Notes under the pieces: model-generated
Databases searched by the model: none
Told to the model about the DNA's origin: nothing
What the model saw: only the letters and a program-made list of their open reading frames with translations
Shown: positions 1 through 24,359 of the stretch, one piece after another
Layout: the number at the start of each line of letters is the position of its first letter
Numbering within the stretch: the first letter of the stretch is position 1
Translations under genes and position numbers: made by a program
Assembly: GCF_029931775.1 (NCBI RefSeq)
Contig: NC_079332.1
Coordinates: 18,793,803 to 18,857,802, forward strand
Reading direction: 5' to 3'
Origin: Euleptes europaea
Taxonomy: Eukaryota; Chordata; Lepidosauria; Squamata; Sphaerodactylidae
Length of the DNA: 64,000 nt

Positions 1-902
1 GCAACTCTTTTTGTGCTGTAAATGGAGCCCATGCAAGTCAATGGGCAATCCTGGCTCCCATTATCCTCAATGGGCTGTGCAGTCTCTCCCATTGTTTCTA
101 ATGGGCTAGCCTGTCCTTCGTTTTAGTGCATCCCAGTCGTATCCCATCAAGCCTGTTTTGTTTTAGTGAAAAAAAATATGTTATTTTTCTTTTCAGCACA
201 ACATGTAACAAAATACCCAACGCACAGCATACATACTCAAGCCCTTAGTCGATCCTAATTCAGAGCGGGTGTATAACCATCCAACCTTTTATTGTTCTAA
301 AAAAACGATTTGCACATATAAAGTATAATATATGGGCAAACCAGAAAGAGAGGAAGGAGGAAAACTAAATGCATACTCAAACTGGCAGATTGCACATATT
401 CCATCAAGCCTCTGTTAAAGAAGAGCCAACCCAGCAAGCCAACCCAGGCGCAGTTCCACAGGCGGGCTGCAGCAGGAACGAGCCTCGCTTCGCTTTTATT
501 GCATTGCATTGCATTGCATTGCAACACTGCATTGGGGAAAAGTAATGTATTCGGAACATTTCCACGCAGCCTGCCCTTTGAAGGGTTGGGGAAGATCCGC
601 TTAATCTTGCCAAAGAGGGGGGAGGGGGCTTAGCTTTAGTGGAGGTCCCTCCCCCACCCACGCACTTCCCCGCATTCGCGACCCGCGCGCGAGACCACGG
701 CGATAAGGCCGGCACGCATGCGCGCTCGAGCTGCCGGGAGCCGGCCTCCGTCCCCGCGCGTGCGCACGCGGCACAGGACGCGGCCCGCCCTTCGCCAAGA
801 GGGGGGGAGAGAGCGGAGTGCGCAGGCGCCCGCGGGGACGCGCGCAGGCGTCTCGGGAGCGGCGCTAGCCTACATGGCAGCGAGGCGACGCTTTTTAACG
901 CA
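1..902. other. Intergenic stretch upstream of the tRNA, no gene seen
   Basis: Bases 20-115 hold several CCCATT and AATGGG heptamer-like words in alternating orientation, which looks like a degenerate satellite or short-repeat unit. A pentamer run (TTGCA, four to five copies) lies at about 499-524. Bases 630-900 are GC- and CpG-rich and flank the tRNA gene. The long open frames here are a by-product of high GC and show no family similarity or codon structure. Confidence 0.5.
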
Positions 903-974
903 GGCGCGGTGGCCAAGTGGTAAGGCGTCGGTCTCGTAAACCGAAGATCACGGGTTCGAACCCCGTCCGTGCCT
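903..974 (+). tRNA. tRNA-Thr (anticodon CGT)
   Basis: A 72-base tRNA gene that charges threonine on ACG codons. The acceptor stem GGCGCGG pairs with CCGTGCC (one G-T pair) before the discriminator T. The A box is GGCCAAGTGGTAAGG and the B box GGTTCGAACCC. The anticodon CGT is at 935-937 between U and A. No intron and no encoded CCA are seen, as expected for a vertebrate nuclear tRNA. From memory it is almost identical to human tRNA-Thr-CGT. A T5 run at 1045-1049 is the nearest pol III-type stop seen, about 70 bases downstream. The gene lies in a GC-rich 400-base stretch. Confidence 0.96.
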
Positions 975-1292
975 GGCGAGAGGGCGGCAGCCCCGGGGAG
1001 CCCCCCGCACGCCTCCCGCTCCGGCGGGGCGAAGGAAGGGCTCATTTTTAGGGCAATTCGAAGCCCGAAAGCGAAGCGGAGTCGCGCCGGGATCCCACGT
1101 GGGGATCCGGGACCTGGTCCCGCATCAAAGGGCGAGGTGGGGGGGAATCCTTCCTATGCACCCCTATGCACCCGCCCCCCCCTTTCCTGGGCTGACGGGG
1201 TTCCTTTATGGAGTCCTCCGAAACGGGCTTATTTATTTGTCGTGGCCCCAGGCTTGCAAAAAGGAGTGGGGCGGCCAAAGCGGGGCCCATGC

Positions 1293-1506
1293 TAGGGCTG
1301 CCAACCTCCAGGTGGGGCCTGGAGGTCTCCCGGAATCACACCTGGTCTCCAGGCTACAGAGGTCAGTTCCCCTGAAGAAAAGGGGCTGCTTTGGAGGGTG
1401 GGGCGCTAGGGTCTTGCACCCTGCTGAGGTCCCAACCCCCCACTCGCCCCCCCCACGCTCACCCCCAAATCTCCAGGAGTTTTCCAGCCTGGAGCTGGCA
1501 ACCCCA
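1293..1506. mobile_element. hAT-type MITE (GGTTGCC family)
   Basis: A non-autonomous DNA transposon of about 210 bp. It starts TAGGGCTGCCAACCTCCAGG and ends with the complementary CTGGCAACCCC. It has no coding capacity. It is the first of at least ten copies of this family in the window. The family is placed in hAT because other copies are flanked by 8-bp target duplications. Confidence 0.75.
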
Positions 1507-1744
1507 GGGCACACCCGTGAGGACTAGAGGCTTGCCTTCCCCTTGGTGCGGCTCTGAAATATGCTGCTGCCTCCAGTAGCAGCTGCAACCCCACCAGCTC
1601 TCAGATGACCCCCCCACCCCAGCCACACACACCTCCACCTTTGGGTTGTCAGAATCGCCACCAAGAGGCATCCTGTGGTCCCCCAATACATTGCAGATGG
1701 AGAAGAACCCCTTCTTTTTTTGGGGGAGGGGTGCCCCACACTAG

Positions 1745-2050
1745 CTGAGGCCCCTGCTGGATCAGACCCAGGCCCATCGAGTCCAGCAGTCTGTTCACAC
1801 GGTGGCCAACCAGGTGCCTCTGGGAAGCCCCCAAACAAGACGGCTGCAGCAGCATTTATCCTGCCAGTGCTCCACAGCACCCCATAGAATAGGCATGCTC
1901 TGATACTGCACAACATAGGTATGCATCGTGACTATCTATTCTAACTAGTAGCCATGAACATGCCCACACCCCTCGTAAAGCCTTCCAAGTTGGCATCCAC
2001 CACCACATCCTGGGGCAGGGAGTTCCACAGTTTAACTCTGCATTGTGTGA
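1745..2050 (-). mobile_element. CR1-like LINE 3' fragment (subfamily B)
   Basis: Reverse complement of a LINE 3' region with the recurrent words GTGGCCAACCAGGTGCCTC, AGCCTTCCAAGTTGGCA and CAGGGAGTTCCACA. The same unit recurs at 14.83-15.30 kb and 19.96-20.29 kb. No reading frame is kept. The flank from 1510 to 1745 has no recognisable gene. Confidence 0.6.
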
Positions 2051-2489
2051 GGGGCCCCCGCATGGCCAAAAAAAGACGGGGGTGTGGGTCTCCAACTGGT
2101 TTCCAATAAAGACAGGAGATGTCCGCCTTTTAAAGGGAGAAGGGACGCTCTTGTTAGGGGGAGCAGCTGGGAGGGGTGCCAGCAGACCCACCCCGAGGTG
2201 CCCTTTCAGGGTCCAGGGCAGCGTCCGCAAGACCCAAAGAAATGGGACCGGGGCAGGCTGGAACACACATGCGGCACTGCCGGTTCCCAAGGGGAAGGGC
2301 CCTCCGTCGCATCTCAGGCGAGGGCAGGCCCCTTCTGGGTGAGCCTCTTGCTGCGGCAACCCTGCATTCCAGTTGCTGCATCCCTGCCTGGAGCTCAGCC
2401 CCCCTCCCCTGGCAGATGCAGACCGGAGGGGTGTAGGGGGGGGAGAGAAGGGGGGTCCTGCGGACGGGGGTCCCCCGACTCCGCCGAGT

Positions 2490-3510
2490 TCACTAGATCA
2501 AGCGCCACGGGCAGATGTCCTGATTGATCAATCAGACGCGGCTGGCGTTCTGCCCACCCTGGATTTAACTCAAGGTTATCGGCAGGTGCCAGTGCGGAAG
2601 GCAGATTAGGGGAAAGGTGGCATTCGGGACCCCACAAGGCCTTTTCCAGTTGATGCAAATGCCCTTCGGACTACCTGGAGCAGCCCACACCTTTCAGCGA
2701 TTGAGCGATACAGCGCTAGCCAGGTGTTACGCCTTTGTGGGCACTTATATTGAGGACCCTGTGGTCTTCTGCCCTCGCTGGGGGACCTGGCCCCAGCACC
2801 CGGAGACAGTCTTTACAGCTCTGGACCAGGCAAGCCTTAAGGCTAACCCAGCCAAGAGCCACGGGGATGGAAGCATTTGGGTTTCATTGTGGCCGAGTGT
2901 CAAATATGACCTGTGCCCAATTTTCTTTGCCCGACTAAGCGGCAAACATGACGACGGTTCTCCGGGCTGCTGGGTTATTACAGCCGCTCCATCCCCCATT
3001 AAACCATGCAGATCACACGCAGGTGTGGTGTAATCCCCTCTCGTATTGTCTCCATAAAGATCAGCCCAACCAGACTCAGTGGTCACCTGAGGAACAAGTT
3101 GCTTCTCATTCACAGGGAACGGCTGTCAAGATTACTACAAACTTGCAAAACCCGCATTTTTGATTGACGCATCATCTTACAAACGAATGCCTCAGACTGT
3201 GGGTTGGGGGCTGTGCTCTCCCAAGAGTGGGGTGGTCAGGAATATCCCATGGTGTTCCTAAACTGCAAATTACAACCCACCCACCCCGAAACCTGCTACG
3301 CCACTGTGGAGAGAGAGGCGCTGCAAGTAAAATGGGCTGTGGGAACCCGTGGGAGTACTATCTGGCTAATGATACATTTATACTGGTAATTGAGCATGCC
3401 CCTCTTTAGCGGTTGGCTCACATGAAGGACCACAACGATCTGCGTGTTAAGGTGGCATATGTAGGCGAGGACCTCCCGGGGCTGGCTCAGCAGTGAAGAG
3501 CTGAATGCTT
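2490..3510 (+). mobile_element. Gypsy-type LTR retroelement fossil (pol fragment)
   Basis: An old, internally broken piece of a Ty3/gypsy-type pol gene. It holds the reverse transcriptase palm (a LDLTQGYRQV stretch near 2560-2590 and a MPFG stretch near 2655) followed by an RNase H part to about 3.5 kb. Neither LTR, gag nor integrase is seen next to it. It carries roughly half a dozen breaks and looks old. The flanking 2050-2490 region is GC-rich with no gene recognised. Confidence 0.8.
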
Positions 3511-3529
3511 CATACACACCAGAACATTG

Positions 3530-3655
3530 ATATATTTTATTGATATATTTTATTTTGCGGACTTTTTGATTGACTGATACTGTTTTATTACAAATTTAAT
3601 AGATGTGTTCTGTTTTTGGTGAAACGACCGTAAAATAAAGATTGATTGATTGACA
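3530..3655 (+). repeat. LINE-like 3' tail ending in (ATTG)n
   Basis: An AT-rich segment ends in AATAAAGATTGATTGATTGA, a poly(A)-signal-like word followed by a short tandem tail, as seen at 3' ends of several reptilian LINEs. The body is too short to name the family. Confidence 0.4.
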
Positions 3656-4390
3656 TTTTTAACAGAAGCAAACAAGATGTAAAAAAGAGAGACCCCAAAG
3701 GCTGATAGCAGGGCAGCTGGTGGACATCTCTCAAGGCAAGTGCCTGTGCTGCAACTGCTGTAGGTTGGAGGCTTAAGCTGTGAGCTGTCCTTTCAACAAA
3801 ACCCTGAAGCCAAGCAAATGGGTTTTCTGCCTTTCTGCCCCGCATCACCCCGTCAAGGTTTTTTATCGCATTTCCCAAGCCTTAGAGAGTCTCTGAAGGG
3901 AAGTGGGAGAAAGAGAGAGCAAAGGGGGAGGGGGGCGGCAAGGAGGGAGGGTCCCTCCCTCGTGGGGGTGGGGGCAAAACAGGGCCAGCGCTAAAGCTGA
4001 GCTTCCCTTCTGCCAGCGCCTTGGAAGGCTGGGGGGGGGGATTTTGGTTGTGGCTTTGCAGCAAAGGCAGATGCAGTACCACTGAGATACCCGTCCCCTT
4101 ATCCCAAAATGCCTCCTTTACCCCCCCTCCAAAGAGAAGAACCTCCCAGGAAAAGCCCAGCGTCCCCACGGTAGTACGGAAACAAAACGTTATCAGCTCT
4201 TTTCCTTTCTGTTTCTTCCATTCACTGTCTAAACCACACTGGCTATTTTAGGCCTTCCCAGATAGGCTCAGAAAGGGATGCTGCTTCAGCCCAGGCCATG
4301 AGGCAGTGGCATAGGATCTTGCCCAGCACGTACCCCATCGAAAGCCAGAACCGTTGTACAAAAAGCACAACACTGTTGCCGTGAGGTGAT
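3656..4390. other. Non-coding stretch, no feature recognised
   Basis: Unique-looking sequence with G-runs at 3920-4050. I see no splice-bounded exon, RNA gene or repeat family in it. Confidence 0.5.
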
Positions 4391-4394
4391 ACGG

Positions 4395-4593
4395 GACTCT
4401 TAGAATCCTAGAGCTGGAAGGGACCACCAGGGTCATCTAGTCCAACCCCCTGCACAATGCAGGAAATTCACAACTACCTCCCCCAGACACACCCAGCGAC
4501 CCCTACTCTGTGCCCGGAAGATGGCCAAGATGCCCCTCCCTCTCATGAACTGCCTGAGGTCACAGAATCAGGGTTGCTGACAGATGGCCATCT
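4395..4593 (-). mobile_element. CR1 LINE 3' end, part 1 (interrupted)
   Basis: Minus-strand CR1 3' UTR. It carries the standard words CTAGATGACCCTGGTGGTCC and TTGTGAATTTCCTGCATTGTG read on the minus strand, with the 3' terminus at about 4395. It stops at ATGGCCATCT (4584-4593) and resumes at the same word at 5356, so one CR1 copy is split by a later insertion. Confidence 0.85.
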
Positions 4594-5355
4594 CTGTGTG
4601 TGTGTGTGTGTGTTAAATGTCGTCAAGTTGTTTCCGACTCATGGCAACCCTATGAATCAATGTCTTCCAAAGTGTCCTATCCTTAACAGCCTTGCTCAGT
4701 TCTCGCTGTCACGCTTCCCAGGCGCCGCCGTCGCCCTCGGGGTCTCTGCCCTGGGGGAAGGCCCGGCCGGAGGAGCCTCCTCGGCTTCGGACCAGTCCAA
4801 GGGGGAATCGGAGCTTGCCTCCCCCTCGGAAACAGCCAGGATGACGAGAGGCAGTTCCTTCTCCCTCAACCTCCTGCTGCTAATTCCCCCGACCGAGGCT
4901 CCTCTCTGGCCTTATATCCCCTCCAGGCCAGAGAGACCCCACCCCTTCCTTTCTCCCAGGCCCGCCCCGAAAATCCCAAATAAGGGCGGAGGGTGGATCC
5001 CCGAGCCGTCGGGATTTGCTGGCCGGCGCGCTTTTTCCGGCCCCGCCCGCGCTCGCCCGAGACTCAGCTGTTGAGCGGGGCGCGGGGGCGCACGTCTCGC
5101 CCCACGGGCGGCGCTGGGGACGGGCGCAGGAGGTCGCCGGCGTCCGAGGGCCTCGTCCTGGTGTTGCTCCACCCGGACCCTGGGGAAGGAAAAGAGGGTG
5201 AGGTGCCGTCGCCACGGGTGCCCTCGGATGGCCCGGCTTCCCCACCGCCCTGTTCCCATGGTCCTGGGTTGGGTGGCGGTCGTCCCGTAGCGGCAGGTGG
5301 GGGTTGGCAACGGCCCGGCCGACTCCCGGAGGGGCTCGTCCCGGGACACTTGCAA
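4594..5355 (-). mobile_element. Composite retroposon inserted in CR1, GC-rich 5' part and LINE-type 3' tail
   Basis: A 762-bp insert flanked by a 10-bp direct repeat, ATGGCCATCT, at 4584-4593 and 5356-5365. Read on the minus strand its 3' end is a squamate non-LTR tail (ATGAGTCGGAAACAACTTGA, then a (CA)n tail at 4594-4613). The remaining 650 bp are very GC- and CpG-rich and hold a TATA-like word (GATATAAGG near 4910-4918). A tail plus variable-length target duplication fits target-primed reverse transcription of one RNA. The GC-rich part may be a LINE 5' region, captured host sequence or an LTR piece; I cannot decide. Confidence 0.6.
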
Positions 5356-5781
5356 ATGGCCATCTAGCCTCTGCTTAAGAACCTCCAGGGAAGGAGAGCT
5401 TACCACCTCCCGAGGAAGCCTGTTCCACTGAGGAACCGCTCTAAGTGTTAGAAAATTCTTCCTAATGTCTACATGGAAACTCTTTTGATTTAATTTCAAC
5501 CCGTTGGTTCTGATCCGACCTTCTGGGGCAACAGAAAACAACTCAACACCCTCCTCTCTATGACAGCCCTTCAAGTCCTTGAAGATGGTTCTCATGTCCC
5601 CTCTCAGTCTCCTCTTCAGGCTAAACATACCCAGCTCCTTCAATCTTTCCTCATAGGACTTGGTCTCCAGACCCCTCCCCATCTTTGCTGCCCTTCTCTG
5701 GACCTGTTCCAGCTTGTCTACATCTTTCTTAAATTGTGGTGCCCAAAACTGAAAACAATACTCCACCATTTTTGTTTCCAT
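5356..5781 (-). mobile_element. CR1 LINE, part 2 (C-terminal RT region)
   Basis: Continuation of the split CR1. The minus strand encodes the ORF2 tail: [19 protein letters not shown] near the 5' side, then GLKLNQKSFHVDIRKNF and VPQWNRLPREVVSSPSLEV. It is 5'-truncated at about 5781, typical of CR1. No intact gene. Confidence 0.9.
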
Positions 5782-7351
5782 TTATACCACAGAACATGAG
5801 CATCAGTACAAAAGCATGGCCTGGTCTGGTGTTATAAAGCCCAAAGTTAAATCCCAGAACCCTTTAAACATGTGCAGACACAATTCACGGCCCCGCGACA
5901 TCATCAGATGAGAACGGCTGCGCATGGGGGCACAGAGGAAGAAAGAAACTCCCTTTAAAAAAAACTGGCCATCTTCTGTTCCTTGGCAACCCCCCCAGAA
6001 GAGCCGGCGGAGTCCAAAAGGCACTTGGAAAAAGAGAGCAGCCTCTGTCCTCAGCTAGCATTGAAATCCTCAAGGAGGGGAAATGCAGCTGGGCGGATAC
6101 AGGCTCTCGTGCCCCCAGAAGAGGCGCCCGTCTCCCTTCGGCCATCGCCGGCAGTGGTTTTCACCAGCGAGTGGATTTTGCATCCAGATTCAGAGTCCAG
6201 TGGCGAAGGCCCCGGGGGCTGACTCATGAGTGCCAATGGGCAACCTGCAGGCTGGCACGCGTTTGCAGCAGCGAAGACTGGCAAGGCTCGACTGGACAGG
6301 TAAGTCGCCGGTGTGTGTGTGTGTGTGTCCAAGTTGTGAGGAAGCGGGAGGAAATCCTTTGCCCTTCATAGACCATCAAAGACTTCCTCGCAGGGAGGTT
6401 GTTCCTCACGCTGCAGCAGTGCCTGATCCTGGCACTGCCCGATTATTCCCCCCAGTCAGGGAGAAGACAGCGCCATTTATTCTCTCCTTTAGGTGTCTTT
6501 TGCCCCACCTCTTCCCCTTCACCTCAAGTGAGTTACTGTCTGTTAGTATCCTATTACGAACCCAAAAATAAAAAGCCCCAAGTCTCCATGCGTAGATGTC
6601 TTTGTGGTCCCTCAGAGAAGCATCTGGACTACTCCTTGGGGCAGGAGGGCCACAGGCCCAGGGGCGTTCAAGGGCGGACTACCCATCTCAAGCCGCGTCA
6701 CCAACCTGGTTTTAAAAAAGAAAACAACGGTTTTTTATCAAGCGTTTGCAGTAAGGACAGCGGGAAGCAGGAATGGCAAGGCTGTGCCGGAGTCACAAGA
6801 AAGGCTGAGGTTGCGGGGAGAAGCGCTGGGTCTCTCCGAGCAGGCTTCTAGCCCTCTTTGTTGTGACAACTGGGGGGGGGGGTGTTAAGAAAGATTCAAC
6901 TGAAACTTGCTCAGAGAGGGTCGGATCTGGGCTTTGCCTCAGAGGCTGGGGCTGAGAAGCCCCTCTTCCATCTGAATACCACATTACTGCTGGGGACAGG
7001 GCAGATTTTGGTTGTTGCCACCCCACACAGCCCATCCCTGCTCTTGGCTTCCACCATAGGCAACCACCGGGGCAGGCCTTGGCCTCTATGCCTTGTTTGT
7101 TCCGCCCTCCGGGGCAACTGATTGGCTGCTCTGAGGCTCTGCAAATGCCCCTGCGAGATGCCCTCCTCCCCCTGCCCATTTCAAACCCGGTATTCGGGCA
7201 GCAACATACACAGATCCTGTCTCTCTCTCCCGGTGGTCCCATTCCCCCTCCCCGCTGGCTGTCCTATCTACAGGTGCCAGAATGGCTCTGCCCATTCTCC
7301 CTTGCTGCCCCTACAGGGTATCACGGTGCCCCTCCCCTCGGCACCTCATGG
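5782..7351. other. Region downstream of the last recognised NDE1 exon, no further exon assigned
   Basis: By strand and order this stretch should hold the final NDE1 exon and its 3' UTR, but I recognise neither. A (TG)n run lies at about 6309-6330. A plus-strand word GACAG|GTAAGT at 6296-6305 is a good donor but is not attached to any recognisable exon. No repeat copy is obvious between 5.9 and 7.3 kb, so this is the least repetitive part of the left arm. Confidence 0.45.
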
Positions 7352-8348
7352 TAGAGTTGCCAGGCCCATCTTTGCCACTGGTGGGAGGTTTCTTGGGTGG
7401 AGCCTGAGGAGGGCGGGGTTTGGGGAGGGTCTTCAATGCCATAGAGTCCAATGGCCAAAGCGGCCATTTTCTCCAGGTGAACTGATCTCTATCGACTGGA
7501 GATCAGTTGTAATAGCAGGAGATCTCCAGCCACCACCTGGAAGTTGTTGACAAGGATAGAAAAGAAAGTGAGCAACAAGGCTATCACTAGATTGCAAAGG
7601 TGCAGCAAAAAATAAACAAACAAGCAAGCAAGGCTAAGCAACCGAGGTTACAAAGCGAAGATAGCAAAACCATAGGCAAATGCTAATAATTATATAAAAG
7701 TTCATGTGAAGCATGTAGTTGCATTCTGGTCAGTTTCAAGTTCTTCAGGCAATGGTGGAAGAGACTGCGAAATTGACAAGCTCAAATAGGAAGCTCACGT
7801 AAAAAGTTCAAGTAGAAACAGCTGCAACTTTGGGAGCTCCAAATTTATCCTAGGAACTGTACAATTAAGCCCTTGTGGTGAGTTATAATATTTATTAGAA
7901 ATGTCTGTAGTTTGTTATAGAGGTTTTTATATATATTTTTGTATTCTTATGAATATAATTTTGTATCAGGCTGATGAAGCTACTTCATGTAGTGAAAGCG
8001 CTGGAATACCTCCGGAGCCGCGTTACCACCTATCTCTCCGTTGCCTGAAGAACTTGAAACTGACCAGAATGCAACTACATGCTTCACATGAACTTTTATA
8101 TAATTATTAGCATTTGCCTATGGTTTTGCTATCTTCGCTTTGTAACCTCGGTTGCTTAGCCTTGCTTGCTTGTTTGTTTATTTTTTGCTGCACCTTTGCA
8201 ATCTAGTGATAGCCTTGTTGCTCACTTTCTTTGCTATCCTTGTCAACTGCTTGTTCATTTTTTTGCCTACTACTGTCTTATTTGACCAGTACTTTTTACA
8301 GTAGAGTGAGTTATTTGTATAGCTAACCACCTGGAAGTTGGCAACCCT
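7352..8348. mobile_element. hAT-type MITE (GGTTGCC family), split by an insert
   Basis: The MITE is 7352-7546 plus 8341-8348. Its two parts are separated by the fold-back insert at 7547-8325. The body carries the family words GGAGATCAGTTGTAATAGC and GGCCATTTTCTCC and ends GGCAACCCT. Confidence 0.85.
7547..8325. mobile_element. Fold-back retroelement insert, Penelope-like
   Basis: A 779-bp insert flanked by the 15-bp direct repeat ACCACCTGGAAGTTG (7532-7546 and 8326-8340). It contains two inverted arms of 206 bp each (7547-7752 and 8041-8246) that are nearly identical, around a 288-bp centre. Near the right arm is CTGATGA, a short hairpin and GAAA at 7970-7999, the layout of a hammerhead ribozyme core. 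Inverted terminal modules with hammerhead motifs and long target duplications are known from Penelope-like elements. The family call is inference; no RT or GIY-YIG domain is present. Confidence 0.6.
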
Positions 8349-8600
8349 ACCTCCCAGCCATCTCCCCCAAACCCTGGGTTTCATCCTCCAACATCTTCCG
8401 GCCAAACTGACACTACAAAATTCCTCTTTGTGCTTCTGTTACTCTGCTGCATCAGCGGGTGCTTTTCCAAACCCTCCAAAAAATAGCCCCCCACAGCCCC
8501 GCCAATAACCACAAGTTCTTCTCCTGGACTTTATGCCGCAGTTCCGAAGTTCGATATTTCTGGGACCTCCGAGTAAGAATCCGAGGGGGTGTTTACTCAC

Positions 8601-22960
<14,360 letters not shown>

Positions 22961-23079
22961 GCCGCGCCCCATTGGCTGCCGCCCGCGCGCCTCCTCCAAT
23001 CAGCGCCGTCGGAACGTTGAAAACTTTCCGACCGTTGAAAGTTTGTTTCTTTCCTTCAAAGGGAGGCGGGGGAGGGGGC

Positions 23080-23682
23080 TGGGTTGCCAACCTCCAGGTG
23101 GGGCCTGGGGATCTCCCGGGATTACAACAGGCGGCAGAGATCAATTCATAGGGTTGCCAGCGTCCTGGTTGGGGATTTGAGATTTCCCGGGATTACAACT
23201 GATCTCCAGGTCATAGAGATCAGTTCCCCTGGGGAAAAAAGGCCACTTTGGCAATTGGACTCTGTGGTATTCTACCTAGGGTTTATGGTTGCCAACCTCC
23301 AGGTACTTAACTGGAGGTCTCTCAGGATTACAACTGATCTCCAGCCAACAGAGATTAGTTCTCCTGGAGAAAATGGCTGGTTTGGCAATTGGACTCTATG
23401 GCATTGAGGTCCCTCCCCTCCCCAAACCCCGCCCTCCTCAGGCTTCGTCCCAAAAATCTCCAGGTATTTCCCAACCGGTTGGGAAAGACCTGCAGAGTTT
23501 GGGGGAGGAGAGTATGAAGGGCAGATTTTGGGGAGGGGAGGGGCCTCAGTGCAGTATAACGTCATACAGTCAACCTTCAGAAGATGCCATTTCCTCCAGC
23601 GGAATTAATCTGTGGAGTCTGGAGGTCCTATATAATTCCAGGAGATCTCCAGGAAACACCTGGAGATTGGCAACCCTAGCGG
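23080..23682. mobile_element. Cluster of three hAT-type MITE copies (GGTTGCC family)
   Basis: Partial or overlapping copies at about 23080-23147, 23148-23275 and 23286-23682. Each starts with a GGTTGCCAACC-like word; the last ends GAGATTGGCAACCCTA. They sit directly upstream of the NDE1 promoter island. Confidence 0.75.
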
Positions 23683-23737
23683 AGACATGCTTATGAACCA
23701 CTCCAGAGCTCAGGCCAGCTGTGAGGATGTGATCCGT

Positions 23738-24037
23738 CCCCTACTCACAATCGGCAGCCACAGCAACTGGGGTGGTGCGGTCAGGGCAGCTTTCCCGGAG
23801 AAAGCAGGTCTCTGTCCTGAGGACCATCCCAAATTGGGAGACAAGGGTCGGAACATTTACAGTTGAGGAATGTAGTATGGGGCAGATGATGCCCTTGGGA
23901 AGGCCATGAGGAAGGCGATCGATCGCCACTTTCCCTGCTCTTGGTCTCTGGCATTTCACATCACAGGTAGGCTGCTCCTGAACACGGAGGTAACATTTAG
24001 CCACTTCATTCTGCACATCTAACTCTTTAGAAGCCAT
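23738..24037 (-). other. Orphan open frame with a splice-donor-like end
   Basis: The minus strand opens with ATG at 24037 and codes 98 residues (MASKELDVQNEVAKCYLRVQ at the start, DRTTPVAVAADCE at the end) before a stop at the edge of GATTGTGAGTAGG, whose GTGAGT would be a good splice donor. I recognise no family. It has several cysteines and no repeat character. It may be chance, an unknown exon or part of an unrecognised transposon. Confidence 0.2.
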
Positions 24038-24359
24038 CTTGTGGGAATCGGTTCCATCTGCAGCATGTTTTTCACATTTTTAAGACTTCCCTTCCTCCAT
24101 GTTGAATGCATGGTTTTCCTCACCTCTGTTGTATCCTGACAACAGCCCTGTGAGGTAGATACACTGAGAGAAACTGACTGGCCTCTATGGTGCAGTGGTT
24201 AGCACAGTGATGCCTCTTGATGTATTTTCTGGTGTCAACTGCCTTCTTTCCCAAAGCGTATTTCCCCCCGGGGCTTTTCCTCCAGCTCTTTGAAGTAGTA
24301 GCTGCTTCAGAAGAGTCCCTGAGGCATTACCTTTCTGCCTGTGCGTGTGAGTGGTTTTC

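Noticed and set aside
404-1045. A 213-codon minus-strand frame around the tRNA gene
   Set aside because: It runs through the tRNA gene in reverse and lies in GC-rich DNA; no protein similarity.
4912-5781. A 289-codon minus-strand frame joining a CR1 tail to GC-rich sequence
   Set aside because: The first part is CR1 ORF2 and the second part the inserted GC-rich retroposon. The frame crosses the insertion junction by chance.
6150-6250. A possible last exon of NDE1 after CAGCCTGCAG on the minus strand
   Set aside because: Joining it in phase gives about 18 residues with no similarity to known NDE1 tails, and the acceptor has a poor pyrimidine tract.
5983-6305. Plus-strand exon ending in a perfect donor GTAAGT, considered as a MYH11 3' exon because MYH11 overlaps NDE1 in mammals
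   Set aside because: The frames before the donor show no myosin tail sequence or heptad pattern.
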